Source: Christensenellaceae bacterium
GTDB lineage: Bacteria; Bacillota; Clostridia; Christensenellales; UBA1242
NCBI GenBank assembly: GCA_031260975.1
Contig: JAISKJ010000003.1
Location: 723,109 to 787,108, forward strand
Length of the DNA: 64,000 nt
Direction of reading: 5' to 3'
Shown: positions 26,737 through 35,357 of the stretch, piece after piece
Layout of the letters: each line of letters starts with the position of its first letter
Numbering within the stretch: position 1 is the stretch's first letter
Position numbers and translations under genes: made by a program
The notes under the pieces: model-generated
What the model saw: only the letters and a program-made list of their open reading frames with translations
The model's database searches: none
What the model was told of the DNA's origin: nothing

Positions 26737-28266
26737 TTAAAAATCTGTTTTACGTTTATGATAGCACACTACCTTGTCGCCCACAGCAATCGGCAGTGTA
26801 AGCTCGGCATTCTGTTCAAGCAGTTCTTCGGTTGAAATGTTCAAATGCTTTGCAATATCCCAAATGGTCTGGTTTTCTCTTGCCACAAAAATTTCAAGTG
26901 CAAAGTTGCGCTCAGATTTGGCGTCTCCAAAGCTTATGTCGGTGGCAACAGCACTTAAAACTTGTCTGTCAAGGTTGTAGTTTACCTTTATATCAGCTAT
27001 CACTTCAAGCTCGCGGCCCTTGCGGTTTTTGAGAGTTATCTCGCCCATCACAACCTGTGCCTGCACATTGTCACCTTCCTGAGCTTCAGGCACGCTAAGC
27101 AAAGCTGAAAAAGGCACATCAACCGTCATAGCATTTAAAACATTATTTCCGTCATCATCCTCGCTGAAGTATACAATATTAATACCCGCAATACCCTCCG
27201 TAACAACCTCGCCATTCTTAGTAAGTGCATTGGTAATATTTATCCCGCCGCCGGTTACTGACAATATCTTTTCTATCCTAGGCTTATCTTCGGGCACACT
27301 GAAGCTTGCCACAACACTCTCTTCGGCACTTTTGCCGGCAAACACCTGCGTCTGTTCAAACGAGGAAGTGGTCAAATTAACTTCTTTGTCAACCGAATAA
27401 GCATCCACAATACACTCTCTGCGGCTCTGGTCATATATATCCGCCGTCAAAGCATACGGCACCTCAAAATATAGCACTCCGCCGCCCTCACCGTCAACAT
27501 TATTTACATTTGCACTGCCGCTTGCAACCGTTCGCGTCTGAATGATATGCTCACGGCAAAGTCCCACCGCTTCAATCTCTTCGCTGAAGTCTACATTTTT
27601 TATAAAGCTCTTTAAAACGCCGTCCTCACACTCATAAACCGCGCTTACAACAACACCTCCGGTCACACTTAAATAATCATTATTTGGCACAGTGTTTTTT
27701 AGGTATACCTGATGGTTGGCAAAAAGCAACGCTTTAAACTTGCTGTCCTTCGGCTCTTCAAAGGATATGTTACCTTTGTGGGTTACAGTTTGTTTATAGC
27801 TGTTTATTTCAATATCGCTTTCTTTAGTATATATGTCGTCATCCACAACAATACTCTTAACGCTGATATCGGCATCTATCATATAGACCTCACTGTTTAA
27901 AACAGCGCCAAAAATCAGCTCGCTGTGAGAGACGGCGGCCGTTATATCTACAGCCTGCGTCAAAAAGCTTGCCGTCTGTCCGGGTCTGAGCATAGCATTT
28001 TCTATGCTGCACCTGATATTACTCTGCCCCTTAACACTCCCAAAACTACCGTCGGCAAAACATACCAAAGCCATAAAACTCACGCTCATGTCAGCCTTTG
28101 CCTCGGCATTTAAAACCTCTGTCGAAACAACATGAGGCTGGGCATTAACCCCCAGCACTTTGGCTATCTCCTTCTCTTGTGTGTCGCTTGTGGCCGACAC
28201 CTTAATCTGATTGCTACCCACTCTCTTTTTCGTACATACCTTAAAACCTTCACCCGTCTGTGACAT
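26737..28266 (-). CDS. SPOCS (DUF3794) and LysM spore-coat morphogenesis protein, SipL-like
   Basis: 509 aa. Repeated SPOCS/DUF3794 beta-domains fill most of the protein (about 20-440); the VxxDIxVKSI and YxLxADIYDQ patterns recur. A C-terminal LysM domain (about 455-505; ENQTIWDIAKHLNI) completes it. This is the architecture of Clostridium difficile SipL, which links SpoIVA to the cortex during coat assembly. In clostridia a gene of this type commonly lies beside veg and rsmA, as here. The ribosome site is GGGGGTTC. The family is secure; strict orthology to SipL is inferred from domain order. Confidence 0.88.
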   Translation of the reverse strand: MSQTGEGFKVCTKKRVGSNQIKVSATSDTQEKEIAKVLGVNAQPHVVSTEVLNAEAKADMSVSFMALVCFADGSFGSVKGQSNIRCSIENAMLRPGQTASFLTQAVDITAAVSHSELIFGAVLNSEVYMIDADISVKSIVVDDDIYTKESDIEINSYKQTVTHKGNISFEEPKDSKFKALLFANHQVYLKNTVPNNDYLSVTGGVVVSAVYECEDGVLKSFIKNVDFSEEIEAVGLCREHIIQTRTVASGSANVNNVDGEGGGVLYFEVPYALTADIYDQSRRECIVDAYSVDKEVNLTTSSFEQTQVFAGKSAEESVVASFSVPEDKPRIEKILSVTGGGINITNALTKNGEVVTEGIAGINIVYFSEDDDGNNVLNAMTVDVPFSALLSVPEAQEGDNVQAQVVMGEITLKNRKGRELEVIADIKVNYNLDRQVLSAVATDISFGDAKSERNFALEIFVARENQTIWDIAKHLNISTEELLEQNAELTLPIAVGDKVVCYHKRKTDF

Positions 28267-28409
28267 TTCAGAACCCCCTTAAAATCAACTTAATACATGA
28301 TATTAAGCTAGGCCCCAAATTATTACAACAAACTAAATAAGAAGGGAAACTTCCCCTCTTCTCAAAAAAGCATACAATGCAAACTAAGCAGACTTATCTA
28401 TAAGCCTTA

Positions 28410-28655
28410 TTAGACCTGCGGCTCATTTATCTTTACATCTCCGCAAAGCACATCACTGTATGAATAAGTCGCCATATCCCCCATCACCCGCCCCGCAAGC
28501 TTGACAGTAAACACCGAGGGATAGATATTATCTATCACCCCGCTATAGTTTTCTATCTTCTTGCGACCTCTGTTCACCTGCATGTCAACATCTTTACCCT
28601 TGAGCATAGTTATCTGCTGTTTTATTTCCATTAGGGTTACACCTGTTTTTCGCAT
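28410..28655 (-). CDS. veg: Veg family protein
   Basis: 81 aa. It matches the small Veg/DUF1021 proteins: an N-terminal helix (MEIKQQITMLKGKDVDMQ), the conserved NRGRKK, then a beta-barrel with YPSVFTVKL and YSYSDVLCGDV. In Bacillus subtilis veg lies next to rsmA/ksgA and the product affects biofilm matrix expression. Here veg also follows the tatD-rsmA region with two unfamiliar genes inserted. The ribosome site GGAGGTAATT supports the start. Confidence 0.92.
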   Translation of the reverse strand: MRKTGVTLMEIKQQITMLKGKDVDMQVNRGRKKIENYSGVIDNIYPSVFTVKLAGRVMGDMATYSYSDVLCGDVKINEPQV

Positions 28656-28702
28656 AATTACCTCCGTCTGATTATATCCACAAAACAGCCTCTCTAACCC
28701 AC

Positions 28703-28737
28703 AAAAAAACCATCTGTATTTATGCAGATGATTTTTT
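28703..28737 (-). terminator. Terminator of the 28746-30089 gene
   Basis: CATCTG/CAGATG stem (28711-28730) flanked by A7 and T6 runs, 9 nt past the stop. Confidence 0.85.
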
Positions 28738-28745
28738 GTATGCTT

Positions 28746-30089
28746 TTATTCTTCAACTTTTACATCGGTCTCGTCGAGCACTCCTATAAATTTTGAAAAC
28801 AGTTCACTCTCTTCATTCTGCGCGCCTATCTTTATCATATGCAAGTAACTAAACAACTGATTAGAGTTTTCTACAGTATTAAAATAGAAGATATATTCGC
28901 CGTCGCAGTCAAAGTAGTTTTTGGAGTTGATTTGAAGACTTATAGAATTTATAACAACTTCTTTTGCCCCGCTGCCGTCAAACCTGATGCGAAAAACTTG
29001 TTCGCTGCCGCTTTGCTTGAAATAAACAAACTCACCCACAACTGTCAAAATTTCAGAAACACTGTTTTCTATAATATAATATTGGCTGGTGCTCACAAAC
29101 CTCACAAGCTTGCTCTCATAGTTAGTAACTATTCCTCTGTTTACACCATTCTGGTCACCCAGCACAAAATACGGTGTAATTTTATCGGTTCCGCTGCTGG
29201 CATACTGATGACTTGTAACAAAATTAGTAGTTGAATAGAGCTTGCTGCCGAATTCATAATATATTCTGCTGTTTTTAACATTATTAAGAGTAAGATTGTC
29301 GGTAACAGATCTTATTACATCGTCTTTAACCGAGCCGTCAAACTTGGAACGCATTATCTGATATCCATCAAATCCGTTATCTGCTATTGTGGCAGTCTTG
29401 GTGTAATAAACATATTGTTCAAAAGAGCTTGTATTTTTGTCGCTTTGGCTAAACGCCACCGACACCACATCCTGAGCCAGAATACGGTTATAAACCTTGT
29501 CATTTTTAAGACCCACTTCAACTGACCGTACTTCGGTGCCGTTTCTTATTATAATATATACAAACTCACCCACCTGCTGATAGACTACCTGAAAGTTGCT
29601 TGAAACATTATCAGCAAAGTATAATGTCTTGTGCTCTGTTCCGTCAAGCTTAACCCGTTCAAAGCTATATAACCCTCTTTGAGCTACACCGGTTTTGTCG
29701 TTTAAAGTTTTTGGAGTACTATAATATATATAATCTCCAAAAATGTATATCCCGCCGTTTTCATAACCCGCTATCTGCGGAACCACAAGCTCCGCTCCAA
29801 CAGGCATGCCATCATCGTCAGTTTCAACCAGACCGTTTGCGTTGAGTTTAGTTCGATAAATCCCGGAAAGCTTTTCGTCTCCGAATTTATTTCCGTTTAC
29901 ATTCACAGTTTCATAGCTCTTAAATGCATTAACAAAATAGAGCCATTCGCCCTTTCGTACTGCAAGCGAGCCATTGCCGTAAATCGGGTCATTTGCCCCC
30001 GGACCGCCGCTAAGTGCTATTCCACAGCCGGCAAATGCCATAACCACAGTCAAACACATTGCCGCCAAAAATACTAATTTCTTTTTCAT
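28746..30089 (-). CDS. Predicted lipoprotein with DUF5050/propeller-like repeats
   Basis: 447 aa. The signal peptide ends in the lipobox FAGC with the lipidated residue at Cys22. Repeats of the type GDYIYYSTP, GEFVYIIIR, SRIYYEFGSKLY and GEFVYFKQSG, each followed by a basic-Asp-Gly turn (VKLDGT, SKFDGS, IRFDGSG), are spaced 40-60 residues apart. They resemble DUF5050-type beta-propeller blades. It is probably anchored outside the membrane and binds a ligand or protein; the function is unknown. It lies between veg and an unknown gene in the rsmA-veg neighbourhood. Confidence 0.75.
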   Translation of the reverse strand: MKKKLVFLAAMCLTVVMAFAGCGIALSGGPGANDPIYGNGSLAVRKGEWLYFVNAFKSYETVNVNGNKFGDEKLSGIYRTKLNANGLVETDDDGMPVGAELVVPQIAGYENGGIYIFGDYIYYSTPKTLNDKTGVAQRGLYSFERVKLDGTEHKTLYFADNVSSNFQVVYQQVGEFVYIIIRNGTEVRSVEVGLKNDKVYNRILAQDVVSVAFSQSDKNTSSFEQYVYYTKTATIADNGFDGYQIMRSKFDGSVKDDVIRSVTDNLTLNNVKNSRIYYEFGSKLYSTTNFVTSHQYASSGTDKITPYFVLGDQNGVNRGIVTNYESKLVRFVSTSQYYIIENSVSEILTVVGEFVYFKQSGSEQVFRIRFDGSGAKEVVINSISLQINSKNYFDCDGEYIFYFNTVENSNQLFSYLHMIKIGAQNEESELFSKFIGVLDETDVKVEE

Positions 30090-30266
30090 ATAAAGCCCTT
30101 TTTAATAAAGATTATTGCACTAAATATAACAAAAAATAGCACAAAAGTCAAATGAAATATCCCTATTGTCATTATGATTTGCCGGCAGCCTGTTACTTGG
30201 CTTTTAACAGTGCGACAAAAGCAACAAGAATACTCAAAGATTTTGCCTTACGATTAAAATCCAAGT

Positions 30267-30299
30267 AAAAAGAAAACCGTAAATGCGGCTTTTCTTTTT
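30267..30299 (-). terminator. Terminator of the 30459-31469 gene
   Basis: AAAAAGAAAACCG / CGGCTTTTCTTTTT hairpin with one bulge. It lies after repeat element E, so element E would be inside the 3' untranslated region of the gene. Confidence 0.75.
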
Positions 30300-30375
30300 A
30301 TAAACTAAGTATAACGAGGTTAAACATGATTTTCTCTTCAATGTTTAAATAATTCGCATTTTCCCCACTTCTTAC

Positions 30376-30455
30376 AGCTATGCATATATGCCTCTGAATA
30401 ATTCCGTAGACCACAAAGTGGTTGAAGCCCTGATGAAGAGAATATATGCCCAGCT
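30376..30455 (+). repeat. Structured intergenic element, copy E
   Basis: The arms AGCTATGCATATATGCCTCT and AGAGAATATATGCCCAGCT close the core. The central hairpin is GACCAC-aaa-GTGGTT (a G-U pair if plus-strand RNA), followed by GAAGCCCTGATGAAG. It lies 3 nt past the stop of the 30459 gene and before its terminator. Confidence 0.75.
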
Positions 30456-30458
30456 TGT

Positions 30459-31469
30459 TTATACCACCTCTTCCATACTGATATTTTCGCCGCTCAAAGC
30501 ATCCTGATAAACCACCCAATAACCCCGCCCTATCGGATCATCAGTAACGGGCAGCCACTGAGCATATTCGCGAAGGTCAGCAGGCGGAGTACTCTTGCTG
30601 TCACTTGAGAGGCCATAAGCAATATACTTAACCTCTTCGTTTTGAAAAATCAAACCCAGCACATAAAAACTGTCATCTTGCTCATAATTTACACGTATCC
30701 ATTTTGACCCCTCAATCAGGGCTTCAAGCTCTTCATCCTTAGAATGTTTTTCAAACATATCGTCAATTTGCCCCTTTATTTGATCCAAAAAGCCCGCAGC
30801 CTCTTTTTCTTCCCTTGCCTCATCCTTTTTGATTATGCCCTTTAAAGGTTCGTTTGAGCACACTGCTGTGTCAAAAGTTTCAAAGCACCATGCCGTTTTT
30901 GCGTTAAAGCTTTCGAGGTTTTCCTCATCCTCCGCGTCCTTTCCTTGAAAATCTTTTTCAGACTCTTCTGCGGTTTGTGCACTTTGTGGCTCTTCATAAA
31001 ATGCCTTTTTATATTTACATTCGGCACAGCTGTCGCAGCTCTGGTCATCATAAATTTCTCTGTCAATAAGCTTTTCAAGTTCCTCTTTGCTCTCGGTTTC
31101 ATAAAGCTCTTCATTATTGACATTTTCTAAAAATGCAGCCTCAACAAAGCCATAGTCGCTCTGGGTTGTAATCCCGCCCAAAATCACTTCGGGATACCTT
31201 GAGTGCGTAAGATCAACCAGCGCGCATGTGAGCTTTTCATCGAGATTTACATACTTATTTGTTTTAAAACTGCAGACACCCCCCTTAAACTCAAGTGGTA
31301 TCTTTATAACATCGTCTCGGTCATAAATACCTACGGCAAGCTTGCCAATGTCACCAAAGTTAAACAGCTTCACTTCTCCGCTGAGCACCTCTCCCCCATT
31401 TAAATTAAGCACCGCTTTTCTGGTATCGCCCTTTGTCAGTGAATTTAAAATTATAGTGCGTTTAAACAT
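30459..31469 (-). CDS. Hypothetical protein with a Cys cluster and acidic linker
   Basis: 336 aa from ATG 31469, chosen because AAAAGGGG lies upstream; the extended in-frame start at 31571 has none. An N-terminal beta-rich domain (about 1-105, MFKRTIILNSLTKGDTRKAV onward) is followed by a short segment with four cysteines (CDSCAECKYKK, with a leading SC), which may bind metal. A long acidic, low-complexity linker follows (about 155-240). A C-terminal domain (about 250-336) includes WIRVNYEQDDSFYVLGLIF and ends with a GRGYWVVYQDA segment. I do not recognise the family. It is upstream of the DUF5050-like lipoprotein gene on the same strand, but separated by a terminator. Confidence 0.65.
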   Translation of the reverse strand: MFKRTIILNSLTKGDTRKAVLNLNGGEVLSGEVKLFNFGDIGKLAVGIYDRDDVIKIPLEFKGGVCSFKTNKYVNLDEKLTCALVDLTHSRYPEVILGGITTQSDYGFVEAAFLENVNNEELYETESKEELEKLIDREIYDDQSCDSCAECKYKKAFYEEPQSAQTAEESEKDFQGKDAEDEENLESFNAKTAWCFETFDTAVCSNEPLKGIIKKDEAREEKEAAGFLDQIKGQIDDMFEKHSKDEELEALIEGSKWIRVNYEQDDSFYVLGLIFQNEEVKYIAYGLSSDSKSTPPADLREYAQWLPVTDDPIGRGYWVVYQDALSGENISMEEVV

Positions 31470-31718
31470 CTTTTTTCCCCTTTTAAAAATTATTAAATAC
31501 CCAATTGAAATTATAACACCGCTTGCAAAAAACAAAAACCCTTCATCATGCCGGTTTATAAAAAATACCAACCAATTTTGTCGTAATATGCATTAAGGCG
31601 GTATTTCAAATCTTAATAAGGCATAGCTGTCATGAATATAAAATCCTGCCTTATATATATATGACAAAAAAACAAAAAAGATACTACTCTCCCGCAAGGC
31701 GGTCAATAACAAAAATAA

Positions 31719-31750
31719 AAAACAGATGTTTAAAATCACATCTGTTTTTT
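31719..31750 (-). terminator. Terminator of tatD-rsmA
   Basis: AAAACAGATG/CATCTGTTTT stem overlapping the rsmA stop, followed by T-rich sequence on both strands. Confidence 0.75.
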
Positions 31751-32536
31751 TGTTTTCAGATACTCAAACAGCCTCACAAACTGACCGGTATTCAGCTCTT
31801 CGCCTCTGACGCTATCTTTAAGGCTCATGTGTGCATAAGCGCATTTGACGCTGTCTTTGTCAAAACCTCCGTTGTGAGTGAGGTTGTTTATCAGGGTTTT
31901 ACGCCGCATAGCAAGAGAACGCTGCACAAAAGCCGAAAATGCTTTGAAATCAACATTATACTTATCACGCTTAATATCAATTTTGACCATGCACGAGTCA
32001 ACCTTGGGAACAGGTTTAAAATTTGTTTTAGAAATTTCCTTGGTAACTTTGGCGTTGCCTATACAATCAACCAGCACTGACGGAATTCCATATTCCTTCT
32101 CTCCCGCTTTGGCCGACAGCCTGTATCCAACCTCTTTTTGCACCATAATATACATAGTTTTCAGCTTTTTTGACTCCAAGAACTTGAATATAATGGGAGT
32201 AGTTATATAATACGGAAGGTTTGCCACCAGATTATACTCATCAAAATCCTTTTCGATTACGTTTAGAGGCACGTCTAAAATATCCTGATATTTTATAGTG
32301 AGGTTTTTAAGCCTGAGACCATCTAAAACAGGCTTCAGTTCGGCGTCAATCTCATATGCCACCACCTTAGGCGCTCTTTCGCACAACTCCTGTGTCATAG
32401 TTCCGGCACCGGCGCCGATTTCCAAAATAGGCAGACTATCATCAAGTCCGCCCTTATCAAGTATGCTTGCTATCAGGTTTTTGTCAAATATAAAATTCTG
32501 CCCAAACTTCTTTTTAAATTTAAACCCTTCTATCAT
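31736..32536 (-). CDS. rsmA: 16S rRNA dimethyladenosine transferase RsmA/KsgA
   Basis: 266 aa. The enzyme dimethylates A1518 and A1519 of 16S rRNA late in 30S assembly. The KKFGQNFIFD start, the SAM-binding LEIGAGAGTMTQELC (about residues 40-55), YEIDAEL and the catalytic NLPYYITTPI (about 105-115) are all intact, followed by the usual small C-terminal helical domain. It overlaps tatD by 4 nt (ATGA), so the two are translationally coupled. The ribosome site is GGAGCGAA. RNase M5 (rnmV), which often lies between these two genes in Firmicutes, is absent. Confidence 0.96.
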   Translation of the reverse strand: MIEGFKFKKKFGQNFIFDKNLIASILDKGGLDDSLPILEIGAGAGTMTQELCERAPKVVAYEIDAELKPVLDGLRLKNLTIKYQDILDVPLNVIEKDFDEYNLVANLPYYITTPIIFKFLESKKLKTMYIMVQKEVGYRLSAKAGEKEYGIPSVLVDCIGNAKVTKEISKTNFKPVPKVDSCMVKIDIKRDKYNVDFKAFSAFVQRSLAMRRKTLINNLTHNGGFDKDSVKCAYAHMSLKDSVRGEELNTGQFVRLFEYLKTKKQM

Positions 32537-33312
32537 TTCGCTCCTTTCATCTTAAAAAACACCGCCAGAACATTTTTGCCTGTCTGCTCTATCACTTCGC
32601 ACGCAGCTATGTTTTTAATCCTAGCTATTGCTTCAGCAACAAGCCTGACGTTTTTAGGCTCATTTCGGTGCCCCCTATAAGGTTCGGGGCTAAGATATGG
32701 GCTGTCAGTTTCAAGCAAAATTCTATCAAGCGGCAGTGCTGCAATTACGTCATCTCGCTTAAAATTCTTAAACGTAACCGTTCCGTTGATGCCAATAAAA
32801 AGCCCCAGTGCCATAATCCTTTTAGCAGTCTCTATATCGTCACTAAAACTATGTACCACACCTCCGTTAGTCAGCAAGTGCCTATTCTCTTCTAATATCT
32901 TCAAAAAATCTTCCTTGGCGTCCCTCAAATGGAAAATCACCGGAAGCTCCGCCTCGTGAGCTATCTTAAGCTGCTTTTTAAGTACTTCCTTTTGAATGTC
33001 CCGCGGGCTGAGGTCATAATAATAATCCAGCCCAATCTCGCCGATTGCAACAACCTTTGGGTTTTTTGAGTTTGTCTTAAAAAACTCTGCGTATTCATCT
33101 TTAAAGTCTTTTGCATTGTGCGGATGAAACCCGATGGCAGCAAAAATCTCGTTATATGCACTTGCTATTTCAATTGCTTTTTCAGAAGTTTTTATATCCT
33201 CACTGTTGCAAATAATAAACCTCAGCCCATTTTCCTTCAGGCTACCGGCAACCGTATTATAATCCTCATCAAATTTTGGGTCATTCAAATGGCAATGACT
33301 GTCTATCAACAT
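32533..33312 (-). CDS. tatD: TatD-family metal-dependent DNase
   Basis: 259 aa. Metal-dependent hydrolase of the TatD family (3'-5' DNase/RNase). Metal-ligand motifs are in place: DSHCHLND at the N-terminus, GEIGLDYYYD (about residue 90), IFHLRDA, VVHSFS and LLETDSPYLSPEPYRG (about 200-215). It is the first gene of a tatD-rsmA operon. No Shine-Dalgarno sequence precedes the ATG, and the -10 box ends 6 nt upstream, so the mRNA is probably leaderless. Confidence 0.95.
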   Translation of the reverse strand: MLIDSHCHLNDPKFDEDYNTVAGSLKENGLRFIICNSEDIKTSEKAIEIASAYNEIFAAIGFHPHNAKDFKDEYAEFFKTNSKNPKVVAIGEIGLDYYYDLSPRDIQKEVLKKQLKIAHEAELPVIFHLRDAKEDFLKILEENRHLLTNGGVVHSFSDDIETAKRIMALGLFIGINGTVTFKNFKRDDVIAALPLDRILLETDSPYLSPEPYRGHRNEPKNVRLVAEAIARIKNIAACEVIEQTGKNVLAVFFKMKGAK

Positions 33313-33318
33313 GCTTGT

Positions 33319-33346
33319 ATTCTAACACAAATTTACTTTTTTTCAA
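33319..33346 (-). promoter_or_regulatory. Promoter of tatD (leaderless arrangement)
   Basis: Minus strand: TTGAAA (33341-33346), 16-nt spacer, TAGAAT (33319-33324). The -10 box ends 6 nt before the ATG, so the predicted RNA start falls at or within 1 nt of the initiation codon. Confidence 0.55.
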
Positions 33347-33576
33347 ACAACTTTAAATATCTCCGCATCTTTTTATCCACAGATTTTACCGGCGCAGTTA
33401 TTAAAAATGTGAGAGCATAAAAATTTTACACCGCCTTTTTCTTTCAAAAGAATTGTTGCATATATGTTTGGGCCAATGAAGCGTATGAGCAGCAGGGTAT
33501 TACAGCTGCCTTAAGTTTATAGACTTAAATGCAACACCCTCACATAACTTGTCCACACACTTGCATATATTTTAAT

Positions 33577-34137
33577 ATGAACAAAATCTGGTTTTTCCTT
33601 ATGCTGGTCAGCTTCGTATGGCTGCTGTTTACAGGACCCGATAAATTGCTTCCGGCACTTCTTAGTGGCAGCGGCACGGCTGTGCAGCTGTGTCTTACGC
33701 TTATTTCGGTCTATGCCGTGTGGATGGGCTTGCTTCAGATTATGGAGGATAGCGGAATGACGACAAAGCTATCAAAGGTACTCTCCCCTATTTCTTTCAA
33801 GCTTTTTGGAAAGCTCGACTCCAAAACACAGGAATTTGTATGTATGAACATATCCGCAAATATGCTTGGTATGGGCGGCGCTGCAACACCTTTGGGAATA
33901 AAAGCCATGAAAGGTATGGATGACGGCAACGGGGTTGCCACAAAAGCTATGATAATGTTTTTTGTTCTAAATGCCACTTCTCTGCAGATTTTACCTACAA
34001 CTGTAATGGGACTGCGGGCAGCCGCCGGTAGCGTGTCCCCCAGCGACATAATTCTGCCAAGCATAATAGCCACCGTAACTTCAACCGTTATCGGTGTTCT
34101 TTTAGTGATTATTTTTGCTAAAGGGAGGAAAAAATGA
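33577..34137 (+). CDS. spmA: Spore maturation protein A
   Basis: 186 aa from ATG 33577. SpmA is a polytopic membrane protein of the nucleoside-recognition (Gate) fold that acts with SpmB in dehydration of the spore core. Conserved signatures are VWMGLLQIMEDSG, NISANMLGMGGAATPLGIKA and LPTTVMGLRAAAGS. The chosen start aligns with the known MVNIIW-type N-terminus; an in-frame ATG at 33529 would add an unrelated hydrophilic extension. No clear ribosome site is seen at either ATG. It overlaps spmB by 4 nt. The upstream gap has no recognised promoter; a sporulation sigma factor is likely. Confidence 0.93.
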   Translation: MNKIWFFLMLVSFVWLLFTGPDKLLPALLSGSGTAVQLCLTLISVYAVWMGLLQIMEDSGMTTKLSKVLSPISFKLFGKLDSKTQEFVCMNISANMLGMGGAATPLGIKAMKGMDDGNGVATKAMIMFFVLNATSLQILPTTVMGLRAAAGSVSPSDIILPSIIATVTSTVIGVLLVIIFAKGRKK

Positions 34138-34640
34138 GCATTTATATCCTTCCCGTTCTGTTTATATTTATATTTATTTACGCCCGCATAAAAAAAGTAA
34201 ATACCTATCAAAGCTTTATAAATGGCACCAAGGGTGCTATTCCGCTGGTAATAGATATCTTTCCCTATCTTGTGGCCATTATAATGATGGTGCAGATTAT
34301 GCGTGTGAGCGGCCTGAGCGGACTTTTGTCAACCGGACTTGCTCCTATATTCGGTTTTATGGGTATACCCAAAGAGCTTGTGGAATTGGTACTTCTTAAA
34401 CCCTTCAGCGGCAGCGGAGCTCTGGCACTTTTGAGCGATATCTACACTCAATACGGCACAGATAGTTTTGTAGGCAGGGCTGCCAGCGTAATAATCAGCA
34501 GTAGCGATACAGTCTTCTATATCTCCACGCTTTATTTTTCGGGCACTAGTATAAAAAAACTATCCTATGCTATCCCCGTGGCACTTCTTGCTTCCCTTGC
34601 AGCCGTAGTTGTAAGCTGTCTGATTTGCAGGGTGATGTGA
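34134..34640 (+). CDS. spmB: Spore maturation protein B
   Basis: 168 aa. Partner of SpmA with the same Gate-type fold: several hydrophobic segments, GLSGLLSTGLAPIFGFMGIP and the conserved LLKPFSGSGALALLSDIY. The start lies in the ATGA overlap with spmA; GGGAGG provides the ribosome site. Both genes are complete. They lie between tatD and yabB, interrupting the otherwise conserved holB-ricT-yabB...tatD-rsmA order. Confidence 0.95.
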   Translation: MSIYILPVLFIFIFIYARIKKVNTYQSFINGTKGAIPLVIDIFPYLVAIIMMVQIMRVSGLSGLLSTGLAPIFGFMGIPKELVELVLLKPFSGSGALALLSDIYTQYGTDSFVGRAASVIISSSDTVFYISTLYFSGTSIKKLSYAIPVALLASLAAVVVSCLICRVM

Positions 34641-34661
34641 GCCCGATAAAACTTCGGGCTT
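34640..34661 (+). terminator. Short hairpin after spmB
   Basis: AGCCCGA/TCGGGCT stem directly after the spmB stop, merging into the -35 box of the next gene. There is no strong T-run, so termination would be weak. Confidence 0.4.
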
Positions 34662-34687
34662 GACAAAATGCAAGCAAGTGATATAAT
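34660..34687 (+). promoter_or_regulatory. Consensus promoter upstream of the 34716 gene
   Basis: TTGACA (34660-34665), 16-nt spacer, TATAAT (34682-34687): both boxes match the consensus. The predicted start near 34694 means the ATG at 34668 cannot be used. Confidence 0.8.
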
Positions 34688-34715
34688 TAGTCAAGAAACT
34701 AAATGGAGAAAACAA

Positions 34716-35180
34716 ATGGAAGAAAAAATAAGAGAATTACAAAAAAAATTACAACCATTATTTTTGTCAGCATTTAAAAATGCACAAAAAAATGTTGACC
34801 AAAATGGTTATACGTGGCTGCCAAATGATGGTAATATATGGGTATCCCATCTTAATAACAGAACTAATACGGAAAACCTGAAAGTCGATGGTTATTTATA
34901 CAAAGACATTGGGGAAAACCATCATGATTTTATTCAAATTGTTGACAATTGGGGAAGATGTTATTACTATTATAGCGACCAAAATGACTCTTTCATATTA
35001 GCTTTATTAAACGATGGCAGCAAAACATCTTGTGGCAATACTTTTGAAATATTTAAAAGTGATGAAGAAAAAAATATTCAGATGACAGAAGACGATGCTT
35101 TGCGTTTTATAATGAAAAGCACCGCACCCGAACTATTGCCGCAATTTGAAGGAATACTGATAGCACCGGAATTTAACTAA
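34716..35180 (+). CDS. Hypothetical cytosolic protein
   Basis: 154 aa from ATG 34716, set by TGGAGAAAACAA upstream and by the promoter position. An N-terminal amphipathic helix (EEKIRELQKKLQPLF) is followed by an aromatic, Asn/Asp-rich alpha-beta domain (NWGRCYYYYSDQND) and a short acidic C-terminal helix. No signal peptide, membrane segment or family that I recognise. It is more AT-rich and Asn/Lys-rich than its neighbours and has its own strong promoter just behind spmB, which suggests a recent arrival. Small size and context would suit an immunity or antitoxin-type protein, but nothing shows this. Confidence 0.6.
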   Translation: MEEKIRELQKKLQPLFLSAFKNAQKNVDQNGYTWLPNDGNIWVSHLNNRTNTENLKVDGYLYKDIGENHHDFIQIVDNWGRCYYYYSDQNDSFILALLNDGSKTSCGNTFEIFKSDEEKNIQMTEDDALRFIMKSTAPELLPQFEGILIAPEFN

Positions 35181-35232
35181 AAAACAAGAGGTAACTTCAT
35201 GCCGACTATGTCGAGTTCTAAAGTGACATTTT

Positions 35233-35263
35233 AAAAAGCAGGGTTTATATTCCCTACTTTTTT
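35233..35263. terminator. Bidirectional terminator between convergent genes
   Basis: AAAAAGCAGGG / CCCTACTTTTTT hairpin between the 34716 gene (plus) and yabB (minus). Repeat element B lies between it and yabB. Confidence 0.65.
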
Positions 35264-35279
35264 CTTTATTCTTAAGGTT

Positions 35280-35353
35280 ATGTATACATATCACTGAACC
35301 CTTCTGCAGACCACATAATGGTCGAAGCCTTGGTAAAAAGAGCATGTATGCCT
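35280..35353 (+). repeat. Structured intergenic element, copy B
   Basis: Arms ATGTATACATATCACT and AAAGAGCATGTATGCC. Core CTTCTGCAGACCA-cataa-TGGTCGAAGCCTTGG. The small hairpin sequence differs from copies A and C but still pairs. It sits 5 nt past the yabB stop, before the shared terminator. Confidence 0.75.
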
Positions 35354-35357
35354 TTTG

